This document shows positions 8,810-15,738 of a stretch of 56,808 nt of DNA, piece after piece. The position numbers and the translations under genes were made by a program. Each line of letters begins with the position of its first letter. Within the stretch, counting starts at the first letter, position 1. The notes under the pieces were generated by a model, which was not told the DNA's origin, did not search any database, and saw only the letters and a list, made by a program, of their open reading frames with translations. This stretch comes from Verrucomicrobiota bacterium (GTDB taxonomy: Bacteria; Verrucomicrobiota; Verrucomicrobiia; CAIQCK01): assembly GCA_016222825.1 (NCBI GenBank), contig JACRQF010000026.1, forward strand, positions 1 to 56,808, in the 5' to 3' direction.

Positions 8810-9703
8810 TCACGGCGCCAGCACGCGCAGTGCGCCCGGCTCGATCGAGAACTCCACCGGGCAATCCTTCCACAATTCGCCGTCGAGTTCCGTTGGTGCC
8901 GGCTGCGGTGACTCCACGCGCACCTGTTTGGCCCTGAGGTAGTGAACATCCGCCAGTTTCGGATGCGATGCGGCCAGCACGCGCGGCAGGTAGCGCAGCA
9001 CGTCGGCCACACGGCCGCCTTCGAAAACGCACACCTCCAGCATCCCGTCGTCCAGCCGCGCCTTCGGGAACATGCGGTAGGAACCGCCGTATAACCGGCC
9101 GTTGCCGATGAACACGAAACAACCCTCGCAGCGCCGGCCATCGGCCGTGACCGTCAGTCGCGGCAATCCGCGCGCCACGATGCGGAATCCGCTGATGACA
9201 TACGCCAGCCAGTTGATCCGCTTCTTCAGCCGCAAGTCGAGCGCCGCAATCGCCAACGCATCGAAACCCGCGCCGGCCAGCGCCGCAAAGTATCGCTGCT
9301 CTCCGCCTGCCCCGCGCGCCACGCCCACGTCCACGCGCCGCTCGCGGCCCGCGGCGATCACGCGCCACGCGCCGCCCATTGAGAGCGGCAGACCCAATTC
9401 TCGCGCATAGACGTTCGCGGTGCCCAACGGCGCCACGCCGAGCCGGGGACGCGTCTCCGACGGCACGCGCATCAAACCGTTGACCACCTCGTTGATTGTG
9501 CCGTCACCGCCGGCGGCCACCACTGTGCCACAGCCGTCGCGCGCCACTTGTTCTGCCAACTCCATCGCGTGGCCGGCCTTCGCCGTAGGCAAGAACGCCG
9601 CGCCGCCTGCCATCTCCCGCAAGCGGCGCAACCGCGCCTGCGCGCGTTCGCCGCAGGCCACGGGATTGAAGATGACACAAGTGCCGGCCACAGTTTGAGG
9701 CAT
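8810..9703 (-). CDS. Diacylglycerol kinase / lipid kinase family protein (YegS/DgkB type)
   Basis: A 297-residue cytosolic enzyme of the DAGK catalytic-domain family. Diagnostic motifs are FNPVACG near the start, GGDGTINEVVNGLM (nucleotide-binding) and PLGTANVYARELG, followed by a C-terminal beta-sandwich with FIGNGRLYGGSYRMFPKA. Members phosphorylate diacylglycerol or other lipids in phospholipid turnover; the exact substrate cannot be read. The start chosen is ATG at 9703; longer frames upstream would run into rsmD on the other strand. Its start is only 33 bases from the rsmD start, so the two divergent genes share a very compact promoter region. Confidence 0.88.
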   Translation of the reverse strand: MPQTVAGTCVIFNPVACGERAQARLRRLREMAGGAAFLPTAKAGHAMELAEQVARDGCGTVVAAGGDGTINEVVNGLMRVPSETRPRLGVAPLGTANVYARELGLPLSMGGAWRVIAAGRERRVDVGVARGAGGEQRYFAALAGAGFDALAIAALDLRLKKRINWLAYVISGFRIVARGLPRLTVTADGRRCEGCFVFIGNGRLYGGSYRMFPKARLDDGMLEVCVFEGGRVADVLRYLPRVLAASHPKLADVHYLRAKQVRVESPQPAPTELDGELWKDCPVEFSIEPGALRVLAP

Positions 9704-9736
9704 TGTATCGGCGCGCGGGGCGATTACAATGGCGTC

Positions 9737-10306
9737 ATGCGAATCATTGCCGGTCTTGCTGGAGGTATTCCGCTCGCCATGCCGCGCGGGGCGGCCGACG
9801 TGCGCCCCACGCCCGACAAGGTGAAGGGCGCGGTGTTCTCCAGTCTCGGCGAGATGGTCGTCAGCGCGCGCGCGCTCGATCTCTACGCCGGCAGCGGCGC
9901 GCTCGGCATCGAGGCGCTCAGTCGCGGCGCGGCCAGCGCGACGTTTGTGGATCAATCGCGCTCCTGCGCGGAGGCGATTCGGAAGAACTTGGCGTCAGCG
10001 CGACTGGAAGAAACAGCAACGGTTGTGGAGGCCGACATCAATCGCGCGCTGCGGCGGCTGGGCGGCGGGCCGCGTTTCACTCTCGTCCTTGCCGATCCGC
10101 CTTATGCGAAAACACCGGGCCGGTCATCGTTGGCGCAGGAGCTTCTCGACAACGCCGACCTGGCTTCCGTCACGGAGCCGGGCGGATGGCTGATCCTGGA
10201 ACACTACCGGTCGGACACGCTGACACCACCGGGCGCGTGGCGATTCAACCGCCAGCAACGGCACGGCGACACGCTCGTGAGTTTCTTCGTGCGAGCAGAG
10301 GGTTGA
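9737..10306 (+). CDS. rsmD: 16S rRNA (guanine-966 N2)-methyltransferase
   Basis: A 189-residue SAM-dependent methyltransferase of typical RsmD length. The family start MRIIAG, the SAM-binding motif LDLYAGSGALGIEALSRGA and the catalytic ADPPY (here LVLADPPYAK) are all present, as is the early PTPDKVKGAVFSSL segment. RsmD methylates G966 of 16S rRNA in the 30S subunit. The gene is divergent from the lipid kinase gene and convergent with the 5'-nucleotidase gene, with 10 bases between stops, so it is probably monocistronic. Confidence 0.93.
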   Translation: MRIIAGLAGGIPLAMPRGAADVRPTPDKVKGAVFSSLGEMVVSARALDLYAGSGALGIEALSRGAASATFVDQSRSCAEAIRKNLASARLEETATVVEADINRALRRLGGGPRFTLVLADPPYAKTPGRSSLAQELLDNADLASVTEPGGWLILEHYRSDTLTPPGAWRFNRQQRHGDTLVSFFVRAEG

Positions 10307-10316
10307 CGCCCTGTTG

Positions 10317-11933
10317 TTAGCGCGTTGCGCCGGTGCGCCACCAACCGTGAAGACGCGGCGAAATTTCTTTCTTCGCCGTGATGAAATCAATCAGCGCCTG
10401 CCGCACGGGATAATCTATCTCCACCAGTTTTGCTTCCGGCGCGTCGGCGATGGTGCGCAAGCGGGCTTTGCGCGTGCCGGCGCTGGCCAGATCGAAGCTG
10501 TTCACCGCCACGCGCAGCCGCTGGTCGGGCGAGAACGGCTGGCCGTCGCGGTCGGCGACGGAAACGACCCGCTGGCCGCGTGACACGGTGACCCGCAGCG
10601 CGAGCTTCATGCCGTAAACACCGGTGAAATGGTCGCGCGAGTATTGCGCGGCGTTCTCCTCCAGTATTTCCCGCAGTTGCGCTGACGTGGCTTCGAAGAC
10701 GCCAATGAAGTTTTCGAACGGCACCAGCGACCAGCAATCGCCGACGGTGATTGGACCTTTCTTCAAGCCCGCATGTTCGTTGAGGACGCCGTGGATGACG
10801 ATGTCCGCCGGATGGCCTGCGCGCTGGCAGCGGTCGAGGATCGCCTCGCAGAGCAGGTTATGCACCGGCGTCTCGCGCGAAGGAGCGTCGGCGATGGGGA
10901 AATCCTCCGTGGCCGCGCCGATGACCCGCGCCAATTCGCGCCCGGCTACGGCGAGGTCCTGCTTGGCGAGCGCGAGAATTTCGGCATCCTGTGACACGCT
11001 GGCGTCCGTCCGGACGAGTTTCGACTTGCGGCTCACGAGCTTGCGTTGGTCGGTGTCGTAAACGAAGTCCAGCCGGCCGAGGCTGCTGCCCCAATGGCCC
11101 GCCTGGCTGTAGAGGACATCGCGCAACATCAGTTCCGGCATCACGCGATGCGTGTGGCCGCCGATGATCGCGGCCAGTTCCGGGAACCACGACGTGATGG
11201 AGAAGATCTCGTTGGCATGATCGTCCGGCGAGTTCCGATGACCCTGATGGGCCGCCAGCACGATGATGTCGGGCTTCTGGTGCTTCAGTTCCGGCAGCAC
11301 CCGCTGCAACGCTTCCACCGACGGCTCGAATTTCATTCCTCGAATCAACCGCGGCCGGCTCCAGTTTGGAACGCCCGGCGTAGTCAGTCCGAGGAGGGCC
11401 ACGCGCACGCCGTCCACTTCCTTGACGACAAACGGCCGCACCTTGTCGGCAATGGTTTTCGGAGCGGTGGGGTCGCAGCGGAGGTTGGCGGCGAGCACGG
11501 GCGCTTGCGATGCCTCGACGCACCGCGCGAGCTTCCCGGCGCCCCAATCGAAGTCGTGGTTCCCCAGCACCCACGCGTCGTAGCGCAGTTGATTCATCGC
11601 ACGGATCATCATCAAGCCGCCGCTCATGAAACTGGCTGCCGTCCCTTGGAGCGTGTCGCCGTTGTCCACCAGCAGGCAGTTCGGTGTTTCGGCCCGGATG
11701 CGCTGGATGGCTGTGGCGCAACGCGCGAGTCCACCGAGGTCCTTGCCGGCTTCCTCCTTCGGATAGAAGAGGTCGGCGGGCTGGATGTGGCCATGCAGGT
11801 CGGTCGTGTGAAGAATGGTGATGGGAACTTCGCGCCCCGAGAGTCTCGTCAGCCCGCCCAACAGCAGCGCCAATCCAAACGCACCACGGAAAATCCAGAA
11901 CCATCGGCTCTGTTTCACGCGAGCAACCCGCAC
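10317..11933 (-). CDS. Secreted bifunctional metallophosphatase / 5'-nucleotidase (UshA-like)
   Basis: A 538-residue protein with an N-terminal membrane/signal segment (about residues 11-30) and the calcineurin-like two-metal site: HTTDLHGH, NGDTLQG, GNHDFDWG, LAAHQGH and GGHTHRVMPE. The C-terminal half has the 5'-nucleotidase domain (NSFDLASAG near the end). It probably dephosphorylates extracellular or periplasmic nucleotides. The start used is GTG 11933, which overlaps the Ppx/GppA stop by 19 bases, implying translational coupling between two phosphate-related hydrolases. The signal could also act as an uncleaved anchor. Confidence 0.9.
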   Translation of the reverse strand: MRVARVKQSRWFWIFRGAFGLALLLGGLTRLSGREVPITILHTTDLHGHIQPADLFYPKEEAGKDLGGLARCATAIQRIRAETPNCLLVDNGDTLQGTAASFMSGGLMMIRAMNQLRYDAWVLGNHDFDWGAGKLARCVEASQAPVLAANLRCDPTAPKTIADKVRPFVVKEVDGVRVALLGLTTPGVPNWSRPRLIRGMKFEPSVEALQRVLPELKHQKPDIIVLAAHQGHRNSPDDHANEIFSITSWFPELAAIIGGHTHRVMPELMLRDVLYSQAGHWGSSLGRLDFVYDTDQRKLVSRKSKLVRTDASVSQDAEILALAKQDLAVAGRELARVIGAATEDFPIADAPSRETPVHNLLCEAILDRCQRAGHPADIVIHGVLNEHAGLKKGPITVGDCWSLVPFENFIGVFEATSAQLREILEENAAQYSRDHFTGVYGMKLALRVTVSRGQRVVSVADRDGQPFSPDQRLRVAVNSFDLASAGTRKARLRTIADAPEAKLVEIDYPVRQALIDFITAKKEISPRLHGWWRTGATR

Positions 11934-12844
11934 CTTTCCGCCAGCAGTCCGAACCGCAGTCCCCGCGTGCTGACCGTGAGCCGCTCGATGCCGGCGAGTT
12001 CCATCGCCACGACATATATCGCCAGCCCGGCGACGATGATGTCTGCGCGCTTCGGCGGAAGGCCCGGCACCTTGCGTCGCTCGACCAGTGGCAGCCGCCG
12101 CAACCGCTCCAGCATCCCGGCCAGCCGCTGCCGCGTCAGCGAGTAGCGGTTGACCTTCTCAATGGAAAACCGCGCAAGCGATTGGTCAATGGCCGCGGCC
12201 GTCGTCACGGTGCCGCCCGTGCCGATCATGACGCGTCCATCCGGCGAACACTGCGCCAGTTCCGGGCGCAATAATTCCCGTCCGTGCCGAAGCAGCGCGT
12301 CCAATTCCGCCGTGGAGACTGGATCGCTGTGAAGAAACCTCTCCGTCAGCCGCACTGCGCCCGCGGGAACCGACACACGCCGCTCGATGCGTCCGCTCTG
12401 GCCGGCTATGAGTTCCGCGCTGCCGCCGCCGACATCCATCACCAATAGCCGCTGGCCCCGAAGTGCCGCGTCGGTGCTTACGCCGGCGAAAATCAACTCC
12501 GCCTCGCGCTCACCGCTGATGATCTCCACGTCGAGGCCGGCCATCTCCCGTGCTCGCGCCAGAAACTGTGCCGTGTTCCTGCCTTCGCGCGCGCCGCTCG
12601 TGGCGACGGCGAGGATTTTTGACGCGCCCATCTCGCGCGCCTTGCCGACGAACGAGGCCAAGCCCACAACCGTGCGCTCGATGGCTTCCGGCGTGAGCCG
12701 CTTCGTGCTTGAGACGCCCTCGCCGAGCCGTGTCGTCTGGCTGTCTTCGTGGAGCGCGGTGAGCGTGCCGCCTTCCACCGCCGCCACGAGCAGCTTGATC
12801 GTGTTGGTGCCGATGTCTATCGCGGCAAGGCGACTGGCAATCAT
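11915..12844 (-). CDS. Ppx/GppA family phosphatase (exopolyphosphatase-like)
   Basis: A 309-residue single-module member of the Ppx/GppA family, which belongs to the ASKHA fold. Seen motifs are AAIDIGTNTIKLLVA (phosphate 1), EGRNTAQF, ISGEREAELIFAG, LVMDVGGGSAELI (phosphate 2) and GTGGTVTTAAA. Family members degrade polyphosphate or pppGpp; this short form lacks the HD-like C-terminal domain of E. coli Ppx. The start chosen is ATG 12844; a TTG at 12862 is also in frame. It precedes the 5'-nucleotidase gene with a 19-base overlap. Confidence 0.9.
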   Translation of the reverse strand: MIASRLAAIDIGTNTIKLLVAAVEGGTLTALHEDSQTTRLGEGVSSTKRLTPEAIERTVVGLASFVGKAREMGASKILAVATSGAREGRNTAQFLARAREMAGLDVEIISGEREAELIFAGVSTDAALRGQRLLVMDVGGGSAELIAGQSGRIERRVSVPAGAVRLTERFLHSDPVSTAELDALLRHGRELLRPELAQCSPDGRVMIGTGGTVTTAAAIDQSLARFSIEKVNRYSLTRQRLAGMLERLRRLPLVERRKVPGLPPKRADIIVAGLAIYVVAMELAGIERLTVSTRGLRFGLLAERCGLLA

Positions 12845-12915
12845 GGTGGTTGAACTGGACAAGCGGCGATGATAGTCCCGCGCCGCCGCCGGTCAACCAC
12901 GGACTCCGGCACTTT

Positions 12916-13707
12916 CTACCACTCCAATAACTCCGCCTTGCCCGTGAGCTGATCGAACCGGCGCTGGATCATCTCGTCGCGCTTGGCCTTGCGTTTCTCC
13001 AGCGCCTCGCGCACCTCTTTCACCTCGCGCTCCAGTTGCTGGAGGCTCTTCTCGCGCTCCTGCTGGCGCAGGTCGAAGAGTTTGCTCAGAATCTCCTTCA
13101 ACTCCGCCGTCGCCAACTTCTTCGCCTCGTCATCCGTTGCGCGGCGTATCTTCTGCCCCAATTCCACCGAACGCCGCTCCATCTCAGCGATTTGCTGCTG
13201 TTGTTTGAAACGCTCCGGGTCGCGCTGTTTCAGCTCGCGCATCTCGCGCGCCTGCGCGGCGATTCCACGCAGCATGTCGCGGCCTTCCTCGAACCGCCGT
13301 TCCTGGAACAGCCGGCGCGCCTGCTCGATCCGCTCTTTCAACGGTTCGCCGAATTCCTTGAACGCTTCCGCATGCGGGCCGATCTCACGGCGGAGGGCCG
13401 CCTCGAAATCCATAGGCGGGTTGTTGGCCATCGGCAGACGCCGCTCTGGATTTCGGGCCTCGGGCCCCCGTCGCTCGCCCTCGCGCGGCGGCGAAGGCCG
13501 GCGCACATCGCCGCGGTCACCTTCACGCGGCGGCAACGGCGGGCGCACGTCGCCGCGTTCACCCTCACGCGGTGGCATGGGGGGACGCACATCCTTGCGT
13601 TCCCCTTCACGGGGCGCCTTTGGTGGCTCCTGTGGCGGGTTGGGCTGTTCCTGTGCCAACGCCAAGCCCGCGCTCATCAATGCAATCAGTATCCATTGTG
13701 TCTTCAT
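12916..13707 (-). CDS. Secreted coiled-coil protein with PPREGER tandem repeats
   Basis: A 263-residue protein I do not recognise as a named family. It starts with a clear signal peptide (MKTQWILIALMSAGLALA). Residues 31-86 are four 14-residue repeats of the type PPREGERGDVRPPL. The rest, from about residue 97, is almost entirely charged alpha helix (Arg/Glu/Gln/Lys), predicted as long coiled coil. It follows the ECF sigma and anti-sigma genes, 12 bases after the anti-sigma stop, so it is probably regulated with them. A periplasmic sensor or structural role similar in logic to CpxP/Spy-type proteins is possible but unproven. Confidence 0.75.
   Translation of the reverse strand: MKTQWILIALMSAGLALAQEQPNPPQEPPKAPREGERKDVRPPMPPREGERGDVRPPLPPREGDRGDVRRPSPPREGERRGPEARNPERRLPMANNPPMDFEAALRREIGPHAEAFKEFGEPLKERIEQARRLFQERRFEEGRDMLRGIAAQAREMRELKQRDPERFKQQQQIAEMERRSVELGQKIRRATDDEAKKLATAELKEILSKLFDLRQQEREKSLQQLEREVKEVREALEKRKAKRDEMIQRRFDQLTGKAELLEW
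13450..13617 (-). repeat. 42-bp tandem repeat (4 copies) in coding sequence
   Basis: Four consecutive 42-base units encode residues 31-86 of the secreted coiled-coil protein. Each unit gives 14 residues of the form (A/P)PREGE/DR(K/G/R)DV-RPP. The copies start at residues 31, 45, 59 and 73; the fourth is degenerate after REGERRG. Copy number could vary between strains by slippage. Confidence 0.85.
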
Positions 13708-13719
13708 ATCTCTTGTCTC

Positions 13720-14253
13720 CTAAAAACTGCCCGAACCAGCGCGCAGATCGCTCAGCGCGTCGCGCAAACCGGAAATGCGGCTGTCCAACGATGAACCGAT
13801 GCTCACATCCGCCTGCGCGAGCCGGATGCGATCCGACAACGCCGCACTGTTAGCGTCCCAAGACGTTTCGGTGGCGGCGGCTTGAGTCGCCGTTAAAGAA
13901 GTTTCGGCAGCCAATTGGATCGGCGACTGCGGCCAGAACCTGACGGCGACAGACACGATCAGCGCGACGGCCACCACCGCCGCCGCCTGCCACAGCGCCG
14001 GGTGCAACTGCGCAAAGATGCCGGCGAGTCGCGGCCGGGGCTGAGCGGCCACAAGCACCGCCTCAACGGTTTTGCGAGACGGCCGCGGCGTTGCCTCTCG
14101 ACGAAACTCCACGAGCGCCGCACGCGACGTTTCCGCGATGCGGCGGCACGTGGCGCAACCGGCCAGATGCGCCTTTAACTCAACGACATCGGCCGCGGTG
14201 GCCTCGCCGTAGAGGTCGAGCATCAGCACTTCGTTGGCCTGTTCACAATTCAC
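13720..14253 (-). CDS. Anti-sigma factor with zinc-finger domain (zf-HC2 type)
   Basis: A 177-residue single-pass membrane protein. The N-terminal cytosolic part starts MNCEQANEVL and has the HxxxCxxC zinc motif in KAHLAGCATCRR, the signature of ZAS anti-sigma factors. A transmembrane helix lies at about residues 90-107 (AAAVVAVALIVSVAVRFW), and the remaining 70 residues would be periplasmic. It should bind and silence the ECF sigma factor encoded 7 bases upstream. No protease cleavage site can be predicted with confidence. Confidence 0.9.
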   Translation of the reverse strand: MNCEQANEVLMLDLYGEATAADVVELKAHLAGCATCRRIAETSRAALVEFRREATPRPSRKTVEAVLVAAQPRPRLAGIFAQLHPALWQAAAVVAVALIVSVAVRFWPQSPIQLAAETSLTATQAAATETSWDANSAALSDRIRLAQADVSIGSSLDSRISGLRDALSDLRAGSGSF

Positions 14254-14260
14254 TTCGCCA

Positions 14261-14887
14261 TCACTCCATCATTCCGTCCGCTTCCAATTCCTTCCGCAAA
14301 TGTTTCAACGCCGCCGACATCCGCCAGAGCACCGTGCCGAGCGGCGCGTCGGTCATCGCGGCGATCTCTTTGAAACTCACGCCGCTGTGCTCGCGCAGTA
14401 GGAACACCTGCCGCAACGACGGCTGCATCGTCGCCAGCGCCGCCTCGATCCGGCTCAGCGTTTGCCGCCGCTCCGTCTCGACCGCCGCGCTCGGCCCGTT
14501 CGCGGGTAGCTCCACCGCCGCTTCCTCGTCGTCCACCGACACCGTCCTCCATCGCTTGCGCCGCCGCAGTTCGTCTATCGCCAGGCGGTTCGCGATGGTG
14601 AAGAGCCAGCGGCTGAACTTCTGCTCGGCCCGGTAACGCCGCGCCTCGCGCACGACCCGCAGCCAGGTTTCCTGGAAGAGGTCTTCCGCCAGCGCGCGGT
14701 CGCCGGCCATCCGGATCAGGAATCCAAACAACGCCGACTGGTGCCGCGCCAGCAGCGTTTCAAACGCCGCCGCGTCACCATTGCGATACCGTTCAAAGAG
14801 CGCGTCATCGGATGGCTCCACGTTGCTCGCTGGTGATAACGGTTGGTCGGGCATTTTATTGGCGGCGATTATTCGAACGGAACTCAT
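14261..14887 (-). CDS. ECF-type RNA polymerase sigma factor
   Basis: A 208-residue sigma-70 family factor with only regions 2 and 4, as in ECF sigmas. Region 2 is seen in ALFERYRNGDAAAFETLL through EDLFQETWLRV and FSRWLFTIANRLAIDELRRR; region 4 in LREHSGVSFKEIAAMTDAPL, followed by GTVLWRMSAALKHLRKEL. ATG 14887 is the first start; ATG 14854 (MPDQPLSPAS) is an equally possible one. It is the first gene of a sigma/anti-sigma/secreted coiled-coil operon and is divergent from the LolD-like ATPase, so the 65-base gap holds both promoters. Confidence 0.93.
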   Translation of the reverse strand: MSSVRIIAANKMPDQPLSPASNVEPSDDALFERYRNGDAAAFETLLARHQSALFGFLIRMAGDRALAEDLFQETWLRVVREARRYRAEQKFSRWLFTIANRLAIDELRRRKRWRTVSVDDEEAAVELPANGPSAAVETERRQTLSRIEAALATMQPSLRQVFLLREHSGVSFKEIAAMTDAPLGTVLWRMSAALKHLRKELEADGMME

Positions 14888-14952
14888 GGCGAAGACCGCC
14901 GCCGCGGCAAGAACCGTTGCGGTTGCGCCCGCCAGGTGCTAATCATTTGACC

Positions 14953-15660
14953 ATGCGCACCGAGACTGCCAGTGACGCCAGCGGCCTGCAAGCGCGCGAA
15001 CTGACGCGCGACTACCCGACGCGCGCCGAACCGTTGCGCATTCTGCGCGGCGTCAGCCTCTCCCTCGCCCGCGGCGACGCGCTTGCCGTCACCGGGCCGT
15101 CCGGTTCCGGCAAGAGCACGCTGCTGCATATCTTCGGCGCGCTCGACCGGCCGACCGGCGGCGAGGTGCTCATCAACGGCCGCAACCCGTTCGCGTTGCC
15201 GGAGCCGGAACTGGCCGCGTTCCGCAATCGCGAGATTGGCTTCGTGTTCCAGGAACACTACCTGCTGCCGCAATGCTCCGTGCTGGAGAACGTCCTCGTG
15301 CCAACCATCGTCGCGCCCGACACCACCGGCGTCGCAGAGCGCGCTCGGATGCTGCTGGACCGCGTTGGCCTCGCCAAGCGGCTCGACCATCGCCCGGCGG
15401 AACTCTCCGGCGGCGAACGCCAGCGCGTCGCCATCGCCCGCGCGCTTATCAACCGCCCGACGTTGCTGCTCTGCGACGAACCGACCGGCAACCTCGACCG
15501 CGTCACCGCCCGTTCCGTGGCCGACGTGATTTTGGAAATGGCGCGTGCCGAGAACGCGACGCTGATTGTGGTGACGCACAGCGCCGAACTGGCCGCACGG
15601 TTGCCACGGAGAATGGAACTCGCAGACGGAAAGCTGGAGGACGTAATGCGTGATACGTAA
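14953..15660 (+). CDS. ABC transporter ATP-binding protein (LolD/MacB class)
   Basis: A 235-residue ATPase of the LolD/MacB/FtsE group. Walker A GPSGSGKS, the family-specific FVFQEHYLLPQ around the Q-loop, signature LSGGERQR, Walker B LLLCDEPTGNLD and switch His in VVTHSAEL are intact. The start is ATG 14953; upstream in-frame sequence would overlap the sigma-factor gene. It precedes the large FtsX-type permease by 78 bases and should supply its energy. In this type VII mechanotransmission group the substrate is usually a lipoprotein, an efflux substrate or a cell-division signal; which one applies here is unknown. Confidence 0.92.
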   Translation: MRTETASDASGLQARELTRDYPTRAEPLRILRGVSLSLARGDALAVTGPSGSGKSTLLHIFGALDRPTGGEVLINGRNPFALPEPELAAFRNREIGFVFQEHYLLPQCSVLENVLVPTIVAPDTTGVAERARMLLDRVGLAKRLDHRPAELSGGERQRVAIARALINRPTLLLCDEPTGNLDRVTARSVADVILEMARAENATLIVVTHSAELAARLPRRMELADGKLEDVMRDT

Positions 15661-15665
15661 TCCGT

Positions 15666-15727
15666 AACTCGTGATTCGTAACTCGCGGTGAGACTGCGAA
15701 CGAACCACGAACTACGAATCACGAGTT
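15666..15727. repeat. Inverted repeat with 15-bp perfect arms
   Basis: AACTCGTGATTCGTA (15666-15680) is the exact reverse complement of TACGAATCACGAGTT (15713-15727), giving a hairpin with a 32-base loop. The left arm is embedded in small direct repeats (CGTAACTCG at 15663-15671 and again at 15677-15685). It lies in the gap between the LolD-like ATPase and its permease. It could be an attenuator of permease expression or a dispersed palindromic repeat. Confidence 0.8.
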
Positions 15728-15738
15728 GCTCGTGCCCC

